This document shows positions 55,625 through 63,721 of a stretch of DNA of 64,000 nucleotides, piece after piece. The notes beneath the pieces were generated by a model. It searched no databases and had not been told where the DNA came from. It saw only the letters and a list, made by a program, of their open reading frames with translations. The stretch spans positions 1-64,000 of the forward strand of contig JAUHXA010000023.1 in the NCBI GenBank assembly GCA_030427245.1, given 5' to 3'. Source of the stretch: Bacteroidia bacterium. Lineage in GTDB: Bacteria; Bacteroidota; Bacteroidia; Chitinophagales; UBA2359. Every line of letters starts with the position of its first letter. Position 1 is the stretch's first letter. Both the position numbers and the translations under genes were made by a program.

Positions 55625-57784
55625 ATGAAAAAACTTTGTTTACTCTTGGTCTTTTTACTTTCTATTCCTTACTACCTGCAAGCCGCCGACTGCAATGAAG
55701 AAGAAATTCCTATTATCATTACCGTCATTACAGCTGACTTTGGAAGCGACACTTTTTGGGAACTGACCGACGACGATACAGGCGAACAGTACGGTACAAG
55801 TGGTTTCTTTTTGTCAGACAATACGACCTATATAGACACACTGTGTGTGCCGAATGGTAGTCACCTTACCTTTACTGTGACCTGTTGTGTGAACAATATG
55901 GGTTCGTACAAAGTCGAAATGTTGGGCGTGACCATTGCAGAACAGGGCAACTTCCAATTCAATAATCAAATCAGTTTTATAGCCGCTGTTTTGCCCGAAT
56001 TGGATGTGGAACTTTCATCGGTGTATTTACCCAATAATTTGCTGCGAGGACCACAAATTATTGCAGGAAAAATCACCAATCTTGGTGCGACTCCCATCGA
56101 AAGTTTGGATGTCAATTGGCGATTGGGAAGTCAGACCTTTACCCAACATCTTGAAGGGCTGCAGTTGAATGCTTTTGAAGAATATGAGTTTACTCACGAG
56201 GAAGAATGGCAAGCAACAACAGGTAGTTCCAACTTCATCGTTTTTATCAACAACATCAACGGAGGGGATGATAACAACTTGGCCAATAACAGTATGGTCA
56301 AACAAATAAACATTCACGATGCTCTTTCTGAGCGGACTGTCCTCTTCGAAAGTTTCACCAATGCTTCTTGCTCTATCTGTGCGGCGGCTGACCCCATTTT
56401 TACCAATACGGTTTTAGGAAATTCTGCCATTGCAGCGATTGCCTACCATACCAATTTTCCTGGATTTGATGTGATGTACGATGAAAACCCAACGGATGTA
56501 AATATCCGATTGGAGTACCATCAAGTTTTGGGTGTGCCCTATTCGGTCATTGAAGGAGGCTTGCTACAAGACCCGACACAGTTTATTTTATCTGCTCATG
56601 TCAATGCGTTTAGAACCACCGATGCGTTGATAAATATTGCAGTTATTGAAAGGAATATTCAGGGCATTGAAGGAGAAAGAGACAAAGTGGTTTTGGAGGT
56701 TTATTTGACTCCCACTGCAAACATTGAATCTTCCAATCTTCGACTGCAAACCACCATTGTAGAGCGAGAAGTATTGTACGAGGATTCGCCTGGCACCAAT
56801 GGCTTAACCGATTTTTATTACGTCATGCGAAAGTTGCTGCCTGATGCCAATGGAACGCCTCTTTCCAACCTTCAAGCCAATCAAACCCAACGCTTTTCGT
56901 TTGAATATGAAGTAGCCGATTACATCAAGAATCGGACAGAATTGCGAAGTGTCATTTTTGTGGAAGACAGCCAAAACAGTATGATTTTTCAAACTCTTCA
57001 ATCTTCAAGTAGGTTGGGGGAAAGCCTTCATTCCAACCTTCAAAAATGGGGTGCAAACTTCGGTTACTTAACGGCTGCTGTTCAACACAATCGTTGCGCC
57101 AATGATTTACAAGGGCAGATTGACATTGAAGTATTTGGAGAAGTCGAAAACCTGCAATTTCTTTGGTCGAATGGCGAAACGGGAACATCTATTTCCAATT
57201 TGGAGGCGGGCATTTACGGGCTGCAAATCACAGCTGAAAATGGCGCAGTAGACGAATATTCTTTTGAAGTATTCGCTCCCGAAAGTTTCAGCATTGAAGT
57301 CAGCAGCACACCCGATACAGATGCACAAAGCAATGGAAGTGCGAGTATTGAAGTTATTGGAGGCGATGCGCCTTTTTCCTTTGAGTGGAATACAGGCGAG
57401 ACGAGTTTCGCAATCGACGGCAAAGATTCAGGAATTTATCATGTGACGATTATGGATGCTTTCGGCTGCCACGAAACGGTAGAAGTCGTGATTGATGCGG
57501 TGACAGATATTGAAGGTTTTGCCAACAAGAACAATTCTTTTACCCTTTTTCCGAATCCTGCCAAAAACCAAATCTCACTTCAATGGGAAACTACTTTTTC
57601 GGAAAATGTAGAATTAGCTGTCTTCAATGTTTTGGGTGAAAAAATGCACTCTTCAATCCTCGCTTCCACTGCAATGGGAACTCAGACTATTTTGGATATC
57701 AGTGGTCTTGAAACAGGCGTTTATTTGCTGCAATGTTTAGTTGGAGAAAAGAATTTCACCAAACGATTTTATGTTTTGGAGTGA
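55625..57784 (+). CDS. T9SS-exported Omp28-like thioredoxin-fold protein
   Basis: A 719-residue exported protein with a signal peptide (1-20, ending LQAAD). A beta domain (about 25-230) precedes an Omp28-like thioredoxin-fold region (about 235-480) opening with LFESFTNASCSICAAADP, where CSIC forms a CxxC near residue 248. Two SprB-like repeats (about 485-635; LWSNGETGTSISNLEAGIYGL and FEWNTGETSFAIDGKDSGIYHV) follow, and a type IX sorting domain closes the protein (about 640-719; FPNPAKNQ, FNVLGEK, TGVYLLQC). It may bind or oxidise surface thiols, but activity is not shown. Confidence 0.85.
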   Translation: MKKLCLLLVFLLSIPYYLQAADCNEEEIPIIITVITADFGSDTFWELTDDDTGEQYGTSGFFLSDNTTYIDTLCVPNGSHLTFTVTCCVNNMGSYKVEMLGVTIAEQGNFQFNNQISFIAAVLPELDVELSSVYLPNNLLRGPQIIAGKITNLGATPIESLDVNWRLGSQTFTQHLEGLQLNAFEEYEFTHEEEWQATTGSSNFIVFINNINGGDDNNLANNSMVKQINIHDALSERTVLFESFTNASCSICAAADPIFTNTVLGNSAIAAIAYHTNFPGFDVMYDENPTDVNIRLEYHQVLGVPYSVIEGGLLQDPTQFILSAHVNAFRTTDALINIAVIERNIQGIEGERDKVVLEVYLTPTANIESSNLRLQTTIVEREVLYEDSPGTNGLTDFYYVMRKLLPDANGTPLSNLQANQTQRFSFEYEVADYIKNRTELRSVIFVEDSQNSMIFQTLQSSSRLGESLHSNLQKWGANFGYLTAAVQHNRCANDLQGQIDIEVFGEVENLQFLWSNGETGTSISNLEAGIYGLQITAENGAVDEYSFEVFAPESFSIEVSSTPDTDAQSNGSASIEVIGGDAPFSFEWNTGETSFAIDGKDSGIYHVTIMDAFGCHETVEVVIDAVTDIEGFANKNNSFTLFPNPAKNQISLQWETTFSENVELAVFNVLGEKMHSSILASTAMGTQTILDISGLETGVYLLQCLVGEKNFTKRFYVLE

Positions 57785-57865
57785 TACGTTGATTACTAAG
57801 ACAGCTTCGACAAGAATCTTCTATAAAGGGATTTCTGTACTTGAATGCAAGCAAGTTTTATCGAA

Positions 57866-58525
57866 TCACAATTTCTCTCCTTCCTCATAAATATTAAACA
57901 CCTTTTTCCCTGCCGAAACGATAGCCGTTGCCAAGATTGCTCCGAGTACCGCCAAAAAAATGTCTTTTTGGGCATCCCAAACATCGCCTTGTGTGCCGAG
58001 GTAAGAAGCTCCTTGTTCTTTGAAGAAAATATCCGCCACAGCCCATTCAACAAGTTCGTAAGCTGCCCCCATAGACAAGGCCAATTCAATCGGCAAAGCC
58101 CATGACACCCATCTTGGAAATCCGACCCACTTCAAAAATACTTCTCGAAGCGGATATGCCAACATAAAGCCAAAACAAAAATGCACAATGCGGTCGTAGT
58201 GATTGCGTTCTCCTCCTGTCACCTCTTGCAGCCAATACCCAAACGGATTTTCGGCATAAGTATACATCGCTCCATAAACATGCAAACTGAGGTAGACGAA
58301 AATGAGGGTATAACTCAAATCACTGAATTGATAGCGGCGATAAGTGAAAATCAGAACCCCCACGGCAACGAAAGTCAACACATTTTCTAAGAACCAATTT
58401 GGGTAGTCGGGTGTACCAATAAAGGTATAGATCCACAAGCCGAAAAAAAGTAAGGTATAGAGTTTCAGCCAATTGTTTTGAAGGAAAGGAGTGCGATGTT
58501 TGGAAATGGCATTGGTAAAATCCAT
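57866..58525 (-). CDS. YjdF/DUF2238-family membrane protein
   Basis: A 219-residue integral membrane protein with about six helices. The family pattern is clear: YDRIVHFCFGFMLAYPLREVFL, then ELALSMGAAYELVEWAVADIFFKEQG and GTQGDVWDAQKDIFLAVLGA. The conserved His, Glu and Asp residues near the membrane suggest metal or lipid handling, but function is unknown. It is convergent with the Omp28-like gene. Confidence 0.85.
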   Translation of the reverse strand: MDFTNAISKHRTPFLQNNWLKLYTLLFFGLWIYTFIGTPDYPNWFLENVLTFVAVGVLIFTYRRYQFSDLSYTLIFVYLSLHVYGAMYTYAENPFGYWLQEVTGGERNHYDRIVHFCFGFMLAYPLREVFLKWVGFPRWVSWALPIELALSMGAAYELVEWAVADIFFKEQGASYLGTQGDVWDAQKDIFLAVLGAILATAIVSAGKKVFNIYEEGEKL

Positions 58526-58648
58526 ATTGACAAAAGTTTTTTGAAGGTTAGGGAGTGAGTAATATTGGAGGGAGGAGGCTCAATATAAGCGAAAAATCCA
58601 TAAAACATGGATATTTATCCAATATTTAATTGAATCGGTAAAATTTAC

Positions 58649-58732
58649 TACTTTTGAAAATTCAAACTTTCTCAGGTTTTGGAGAAGAAAAGTAAGGAAA
58701 AATAGGCACGACATGTCGAAGTCTTACTTTTT
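58649..58732 (+). promoter_or_regulatory. Promoter and leader hairpin before the GNAT gene
   Basis: TACTTTTG at 58649-58656 fits the -7 consensus. The leader then holds AAAAGTAAG (58688-58696) pairing with CTTACTTTT (58723-58731) around an inner palindrome CGACATGTCG (58709-58718). The stem ends in a short T-run, so it could end transcription early. Confidence 0.4.
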
Positions 58733-58754
58733 ATCTCTCTCGTCTCTACTCCTA

Positions 58755-58772
58755 AATTTAAAGCTTTAAATT
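58755..58772. promoter_or_regulatory. Perfect 18-bp palindrome touching the start codon
   Basis: AATTTAAAGCTTTAAATT is a perfect palindrome that ends one base before ATG 58773. It could be an operator for a dimeric regulator or an mRNA hairpin covering the ribosome site. Confidence 0.5.
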
Positions 58773-59345
58773 ATGTGCGAACTCGTCTCACCTTCTCTTA
58801 AATACCGAAAAACCTACCTCAAAGCCCTTCAAGAATTTCACAAAGAAGGGCTGAATATGGAAATAGATTATCAAAGTACCTTGAAGAACTTCAATGGTTT
58901 AATAACGTATTATCAGAATTTTGCGAAAGGAATTAATCTACCTTTTGGTTTTGTGGCTACGACTCAATATTGGCTCATTGACGAGAAAAAATACATCGGT
59001 AGGATAGACATTCGCCCTCAACTCAATGTCTTTTTGGAACGAATTGGTGGTCACATCAGTTATCAAATTCGTCCTTCAAAACGAAAAATGGGCTATGGCA
59101 AAAAACAGTTGGGTTTGGCTCTTGTAAAGGCAAAGGAAATGGGCTTACAAGAACTACTCATCACCTGCAAAGCCGATAATATAGGTTCACAAAAAATCAT
59201 CACCTATTGGGAGGGAGAGTTTATAGATGCAATTGAGCGACCTGATACAGCAGTGCGGGAGTTTCGTTATCGCTTAGACATTGAAGGAGCATTAAAAAAT
59301 AAACCAAAAGTAGAATTGGGGCAAATAAAAAAAACAAAATTGTAG
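58773..59345 (+). CDS. GNAT-family N-acetyltransferase
   Basis: A 190-residue protein with a GNAT fold. The acetyl-CoA-binding motif is visible as KRKMGYGKKQLGLALVKA (about 106-123), followed by ELLITCKADNIGSQKIITYWEGEF, typical of the C-terminal half. The acceptor is unknown. The leader has a possible attenuator hairpin and an 18-bp palindrome at the start codon. It lies 91 bases upstream of der on the same strand. Confidence 0.82.
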   Translation: MCELVSPSLKYRKTYLKALQEFHKEGLNMEIDYQSTLKNFNGLITYYQNFAKGINLPFGFVATTQYWLIDEKKYIGRIDIRPQLNVFLERIGGHISYQIRPSKRKMGYGKKQLGLALVKAKEMGLQELLITCKADNIGSQKIITYWEGEFIDAIERPDTAVREFRYRLDIEGALKNKPKVELGQIKKTKL

Positions 59346-59401
59346 AAGTTCAAACCAAAATGTGCAGAATATAATATCGCTGTTCATTCCCCAATTTTCC
59401 C

Positions 59402-59409
59402 TAACTTTG
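59402..59409 (+). promoter_or_regulatory. -7 element of der
   Basis: TAACTTTG is an exact TAnnTTTG, 28 bases before ATG 59437. A matching -33 TTTG is not evident. Confidence 0.45.
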
Positions 59410-59436
59410 CCCTTTTGCATAAATTAATTGAATAGA

Positions 59437-60741
59437 ATGGGATTTACCGTAGCGATAGTAGGGAGACCCAATGTGGGCAAATCAACTTTGTTTAACCGTT
59501 TGATAGGTCAACGAGCATCTATTGTAGATGACATCAGCGGGGTCACGCGTGATAGGAAATACGGCATGAGTGTATGGAATGGCAAGACTTTCAATGTGAT
59601 AGATACAGGTGGTTTTGTGCCCAACTCCAATGACATATTTGAAAAAGCGATTCGGGAGCAAGTAGCGATTGCTATCGAAGAAGCCTCTTTGATCGTGTTT
59701 GTAGTAGATGTCCTGACAGGGATTACTGATTTGGACGACAGTATGGCCAATTTATTGCGGCGCTCCGATAAAACGGTCATTGTAGCGGTCAATAAAGTTG
59801 ACAACAATCGTCGTATTTTAGAGGCAGCCGAATTTTACAGCTTGGGTTTTGAAGAAACCTATTTTATATCTTCTATCAACGGAACAGGTTCTGGGGAGTT
59901 GTTGGATGCGGTCACTGCACACATTGCAGAAGAAGAGGAAGAGGAGGAGAGTGATCTTCCTCGTTTTGCCATTATTGGGCAGCCCAATGTCGGCAAGTCT
60001 TCCTTATTGAATGCCTTGATTGGAGAGACTCGCAATATTGTTACCAATATAGCAGGCACAACTCGGGATTCGACTCATACACACTACAACTTGTACCAAA
60101 AAGAATTTTTATTGATAGACACCGCAGGGATACGTAAAAAAGCACGAGTTCACGAAAACCTGGAATTTTATTCGGTCATGCGGGCCATCAAGGCGATGGA
60201 TGAAGCAGATGTGTGTATTTTGGTTATTGATGCTCAGATGGGCATAGAAGCCCAGGATATGAGCATTTTCCGCTTGGCAGTGAAAAAGAAAAAAGGGATT
60301 GTCATATTGATTAACAAGTGGGACTTGGTAGAGAAAGACAGCAATACCATCAATGAATATAAAAAGAATATTCTCGAAAAATTTGCACCATTCAACGACT
60401 TACCCATCCTTTTTATATCTGCACTTTACAAACAGCGTATCTTCAAAGCCATCGAAGTTGCAATAGATGTGCATGAACGTCGTACGACCAAGATTCCGAC
60501 TTCACAATTGAATGAAGTCATGCTCGAAGCCATTCAAAGACACAATCCTCCCGCTATCAAAGGGCGGTATGTAAAAATCAAATACGTTACCCAATTGCCT
60601 ACACATGCCCCTGCATTTGCGTTTTTCTGCAATTATCCTCGTTACATCAAGCAACCGTATAAAAACTATCTGGAAAATCAACTCCGCCAACACTTTAACT
60701 TAACAGGCGTTCCAATTTCGTTGTTTTTTAGAAAAAAATAA
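59437..60741 (+). CDS. der: Ribosome-assembly GTPase Der (EngA)
   Basis: A 434-residue double GTPase; ATG 59437 (MGFTVAIVGRPNVGKST) is preferred over TTG 59428. The first G domain has GRPNVGKST, DTGG and NKVD; the second has GQPNVGKSS, DTAG and NKWD; a KH-like C-terminal domain follows (about 350-434). Der is needed for assembly of the 50S subunit. Length and motif order are normal. It has a -7 element of its own and is followed by a strong hairpin. Confidence 0.96.
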   Translation: MGFTVAIVGRPNVGKSTLFNRLIGQRASIVDDISGVTRDRKYGMSVWNGKTFNVIDTGGFVPNSNDIFEKAIREQVAIAIEEASLIVFVVDVLTGITDLDDSMANLLRRSDKTVIVAVNKVDNNRRILEAAEFYSLGFEETYFISSINGTGSGELLDAVTAHIAEEEEEEESDLPRFAIIGQPNVGKSSLLNALIGETRNIVTNIAGTTRDSTHTHYNLYQKEFLLIDTAGIRKKARVHENLEFYSVMRAIKAMDEADVCILVIDAQMGIEAQDMSIFRLAVKKKKGIVILINKWDLVEKDSNTINEYKKNILEKFAPFNDLPILFISALYKQRIFKAIEVAIDVHERRTTKIPTSQLNEVMLEAIQRHNPPAIKGRYVKIKYVTQLPTHAPAFAFFCNYPRYIKQPYKNYLENQLRQHFNLTGVPISLFFRKK

Positions 60742-60750
60742 AGGGTCACA

Positions 60751-60790
60751 TAGCTATCAAAATGTAAATAAATGTTAATTTTGATAGCTA
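60751..60790. terminator. 12-bp perfect hairpin after der
   Basis: TAGCTATCAAAA (60751-60762) and TTTTGATAGCTA (60779-60790) pair perfectly around a 16-base loop, nine bases after the der stop. There is no T-tract after it, so it could be a processing or stabilising hairpin or an operator for the next gene rather than a simple terminator. Confidence 0.55.
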
Positions 60791-60823
60791 ATCCAATTTA
60801 TTTCTTATTCTAAATTATTTTTT

Positions 60824-61180
60824 ATGAGACATTTAATTCTTTTACTTTGTGTAAGTATGTTATCATTCATGGTTGCATGTGGCGGCGGTGAGAGCAGTGA
60901 GAAATCTGCTACTGAAAAAATGCAGGAAGCAGCTCAAGAAGCGGCAGATGAGGCAGCAAAAGCCGCTGAAGCCGCAAAAGAAGCCGCTGGCGATGCTATG
61001 GACGCAGCTGAAGATGCTACCGAAGCCGCTGGTGAAGCTATAGAAAGTGGTGCTGAATCTGTTAAAGAAGCAGGCAAAGATGCTATGGAAGCTGTAGAAG
61101 GTGCTGCTAAAGATGCTAAAGAAGGTGTTAAGAAAGCGGCTAAAGATGCCAAAGAAGCTGTAACAGGTGATGATCACTAA
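60824..61180 (+). CDS. Small Ala/Glu/Lys-rich helical lipoprotein
   Basis: A 118-residue lipoprotein with signal peptide and lipobox FMVAC (Cys19). The mature part after a short Gly/Ser linker is a near-continuous amphipathic helix built of repeats such as AAKAAEAAKEAAGDAMDAA and KDAKEGVKKAAKDAKEAV, with an 11-residue-like period as in LEA-type proteins. It probably coats or spans the periplasmic space. No enzyme function is expected. It ends in an intrinsic terminator. Confidence 0.75.
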   Translation: MRHLILLLCVSMLSFMVACGGGESSEKSATEKMQEAAQEAADEAAKAAEAAKEAAGDAMDAAEDATEAAGEAIESGAESVKEAGKDAMEAVEGAAKDAKEGVKKAAKDAKEAVTGDDH

Positions 61181-61194
61181 GATGACCTACTCAA

Positions 61195-61253
61195 TACTAA
61201 CTAATAAAGAGCTGAAACTGAACAATCAAAACTGTTATTAGTAGTATTTTTTT
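61195..61253 (+). terminator. Intrinsic terminator of the lipoprotein gene
   Basis: TACTAACTAATAA (61195-61207) pairs with TTATTAGTAGTA (61235-61246) with one bulge, and a run of seven T follows (61247-61253). Confidence 0.7.
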
Positions 61254-61261
61254 AAGAACTG

Positions 61262-61300
61262 AATGGCTTTGTATTTTACAATAAATGCAAAGCCATTTTT
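61262..61300 (+). terminator. Second hairpin just before aroK
   Basis: AATGGCTTTG (61262-61271) and CAAAGCCATT (61288-61297) pair perfectly and are followed by T residues. The structure ends only 18 bases before ATG 61318, so it may be a second terminator of the upstream gene or a leader hairpin of aroK. Confidence 0.6.
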
Positions 61301-61317
61301 ATTTGATGTAAAGTGAG

Positions 61318-61851
61318 ATGAAGAACACACGTATTTTCTTGATAGGATTCATGGCAAGCGGCAAATCCCGCATTGGCAAAATATTGGCGAACAAACTGCA
61401 ATATACCTTTGTTGATGCAGACGACTATATTGAAGGAAAAGCTCAACTGACCATTCCACAAATTTTTGAGTCTAAAGGAGAATCTTACTTTAGAGAATTG
61501 GAAAAGGAATGTTTAGAGGAATTACTGACAGCAGAAAAAACGGTGGTCGCTACTGGCGGAGGCATGGCTTGTCACTTCAACAATATAGAACAAATGAACG
61601 AAAACGCTTGTACCGTTTTCTTAGAAATTCCTTCCCCTATTATCGTCAGTCGCTTATTGCAGTCTAAAAATACTCGCCCCTTAGTCGCTCAATTTGAAGA
61701 AGATAAAGAAGCATTACTTCAATTTGTCGAAACCAAACTTGAAGAACGACTTCCCTTTTACCAACAAGCCCACCTTACTATTTCTTGTAAGACCCTGACA
61801 CCGACTAAGATTGTAGCACAATTAATGAAGGAATTGATAGTTGATGATTGA
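61318..61851 (+). CDS. aroK: Shikimate kinase
   Basis: A 177-residue kinase of the shikimate pathway, converting shikimate to shikimate 3-phosphate with ATP. The P-loop is GFMASGKSRIGK, the substrate-binding Asp/Arg set is DADDYIE and ESYFRELE, the Gly-rich motif is ATGGGMAC, and the lid Arg lies in NTRPLV. Size is normal. It stands alone in this window; the hairpin just upstream could affect its expression. Confidence 0.93.
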   Translation: MKNTRIFLIGFMASGKSRIGKILANKLQYTFVDADDYIEGKAQLTIPQIFESKGESYFRELEKECLEELLTAEKTVVATGGGMACHFNNIEQMNENACTVFLEIPSPIIVSRLLQSKNTRPLVAQFEEDKEALLQFVETKLEERLPFYQQAHLTISCKTLTPTKIVAQLMKELIVDD

Positions 61852-61895
61852 TAACTGCCTATCAACTGCAATTCTCCATTTTTAATTTTCAATGA

Positions 61896-62579
61896 TTACT
61901 CCGCTCGATACGGCATATCTTTCGCCAATTGCCGATTGAGTCTGTCAATAACCTCAAAACTTGGGCGCTGCCAATCCGTAGAAGAAGTCGCTTTCATAGA
62001 CCACAAAATGCTACCATCTTTGCCGTTCACAATGCTGCAATTGGAGTTGATATCACTCGTTTTGCTGAGTTCATTCCCCACAACGACCGACCGATAACGA
62101 GTCAGAATGTCAATAATTCGTTTGCCAATACTGATGCCCATAGAAGCAATATCGGACATATAGCGCTGTTTTTCGACCTGAACTTTCACCACTGCATCTA
62201 CTTCCAGAAGTTCGGCCAATTCCTCAGCGGTCATTTTCCAAGACCTTCGAATCGAAATTTCGTGTTCATCTAAAATTTCATTGGTTTTCTCAACACTCTG
62301 AAAATCAACTTTCAGATGCTTAGATTTGGAAGGACTCCAATGAATTTGATTATACAGCGATTTTTGAAACGCCTTGCTTTCGGCTTCCTCCAATGCTTCA
62401 ATATCTGAGTCGTCCATATCTTCGGGCATTTGACCCGTTAAGACCATTTCAACAGGCACAATAGCCAGAATTTGGTGGTTGGCACTGATTTTTTTGAAGT
62501 CAGAATTAAGGTAATAATCTTTTGAGCAACCCGTAAAAACGAAAGCAAATACAACAATACTAAACAATAATCTATTCAT
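61896..62579 (-). CDS. Lipoprotein, unknown
   Basis: A 227-residue lipoprotein (lipobox FVFTGC, Cys18). The mature domain alternates strands and helices: ILAIVPVEMVL, a helix of ESKAFQKSLYNQIHW, AEELAELLEVDAVVKVQVEK and ILWSMKATSS. The layout resembles the CsgG/TolB-N-like periplasmic domains of lipoproteins that assemble envelope machines, but no family was fixed. It is convergent with aroK. Confidence 0.6.
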   Translation of the reverse strand: MNRLLFSIVVFAFVFTGCSKDYYLNSDFKKISANHQILAIVPVEMVLTGQMPEDMDDSDIEALEEAESKAFQKSLYNQIHWSPSKSKHLKVDFQSVEKTNEILDEHEISIRRSWKMTAEELAELLEVDAVVKVQVEKQRYMSDIASMGISIGKRIIDILTRYRSVVVGNELSKTSDINSNCSIVNGKDGSILWSMKATSSTDWQRPSFEVIDRLNRQLAKDMPYRAE

Positions 62580-62823
62580 AAATAAATTGGAAGGTTAATG
62601 ATTTCAAAGTATATTGTTAAGACTCCAAACTCTTCAAAAGTTTACTATAGCGACAAAGCTTTGGCAAATTTGGGCGTCAATTCTAACAATAAATTTGTTA
62701 TTTTGTGACGCAAACCTTTTCGACTTGTCACTTTTGATGTTATATTCGAAAAAAGGAAAACAAAGCACTCAAAACAATTATTTGAATCCTTCATCCGATG
62801 AATAGATAATTCAACTCAAACCT

Positions 62824-63432
62824 ATGAAAAACTTCTTCAAAAAACTATTTGGACCCAGCAAACGAGATGTATGGCAACAAGTTTCCAAAGCCGTCAATGC
62901 CCAATACATTGACGAGGGGTTTTTCAGCGTACCAAAGGTAGTTGCCAAACACGAAGATTGGGAAATTACCTTAGACACCTACACCGTTTCGACAGGCAAA
63001 AGCAGCACGACCTACACCAGAATACGTGCGCCATATGTAAGCAAAAATGGCTTTGAATTTCGGATATATCGAGAAGGGTTTTTTAGCAATATCGGCAAAT
63101 TTTTTGGGATGCAAGACATTGAAGTAGGTTACGAGGAGTTTGACCGTGATTTCATTATTCAAGGAAACGACCCTTATAAGGTGGAGTTGCTTTTTGAGAA
63201 TCCCGAAATCAGAGAATTACTACGCTCTATCCAAAGAATTGATTTGCGAGTGAAAGATGGATCGGGATGGCTCGAAAGCCGAAAAACCATCAAACCTGTT
63301 GACAGCCTTCACTTTCAAGTAATAGGCATCATAAAGGATGCCGAACAGCTCGAACTGCTTTTCAACCTATTTGCAGAGACCTTGGATCAACTTTGTAAGA
63401 TTGGAGCAGCGTATAATGAAGAGCCTGAGTAA
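62824..63432 (+). CDS. Cytoplasmic protein, unknown
   Basis: A 202-residue soluble protein without signal peptide. It begins with a basic helix (MKNFFKKLFGPSKRD) and continues as an alpha/beta domain (about 25-190) with TYTRIRAPYVSKNGFEFRIY and HFQVIGIIKDAEQLELLFNLF. The pattern is of a conserved hypothetical; no catalytic motif was seen. The MITE-like copy 3 follows after 127 bases. Confidence 0.6.
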   Translation: MKNFFKKLFGPSKRDVWQQVSKAVNAQYIDEGFFSVPKVVAKHEDWEITLDTYTVSTGKSSTTYTRIRAPYVSKNGFEFRIYREGFFSNIGKFFGMQDIEVGYEEFDRDFIIQGNDPYKVELLFENPEIRELLRSIQRIDLRVKDGSGWLESRKTIKPVDSLHFQVIGIIKDAEQLELLFNLFAETLDQLCKIGAAYNEEPE

Positions 63433-63559
63433 GGCATTAGATTTTGGATGAGGAAGGAAGGATGCGAGAAACGAGATGTTAATCAATTGGGGGCTAATGA
63501 TTTTAGGTTAAAAAAATGAAATTCATAAATAATTAATTTCAGATTTTTATATTTTGTTT

Positions 63560-63692
63560 CATACTACTGTACATTTTTAATTCAACCACAAAAGGCACAA
63601 AGAAAACAAAAGTAAAGGACTGAAATTCAACCCTCTCTTTTGTGCCCTTTTGAGACTTTTGTGGTTCAAAAATCATTTTGTACAGCAGTATG
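63560..63692 (+). repeat. MITE-like repeat, copy 3
   Basis: A 133-bp element with ends CATACTACTGTAC and GTACAGCAGTATG (12/13 inverted match). It is flanked by a perfect 9-bp direct repeat, ATTTTGTTT at 63551-63559 and 63693-63701, consistent with a target duplication. It is about 85% alike to copy 1 by eye. Confidence 0.85.
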
Positions 63693-63721
63693 ATTTTGTT
63701 TCTCACTTCTCACTTCCAAAC

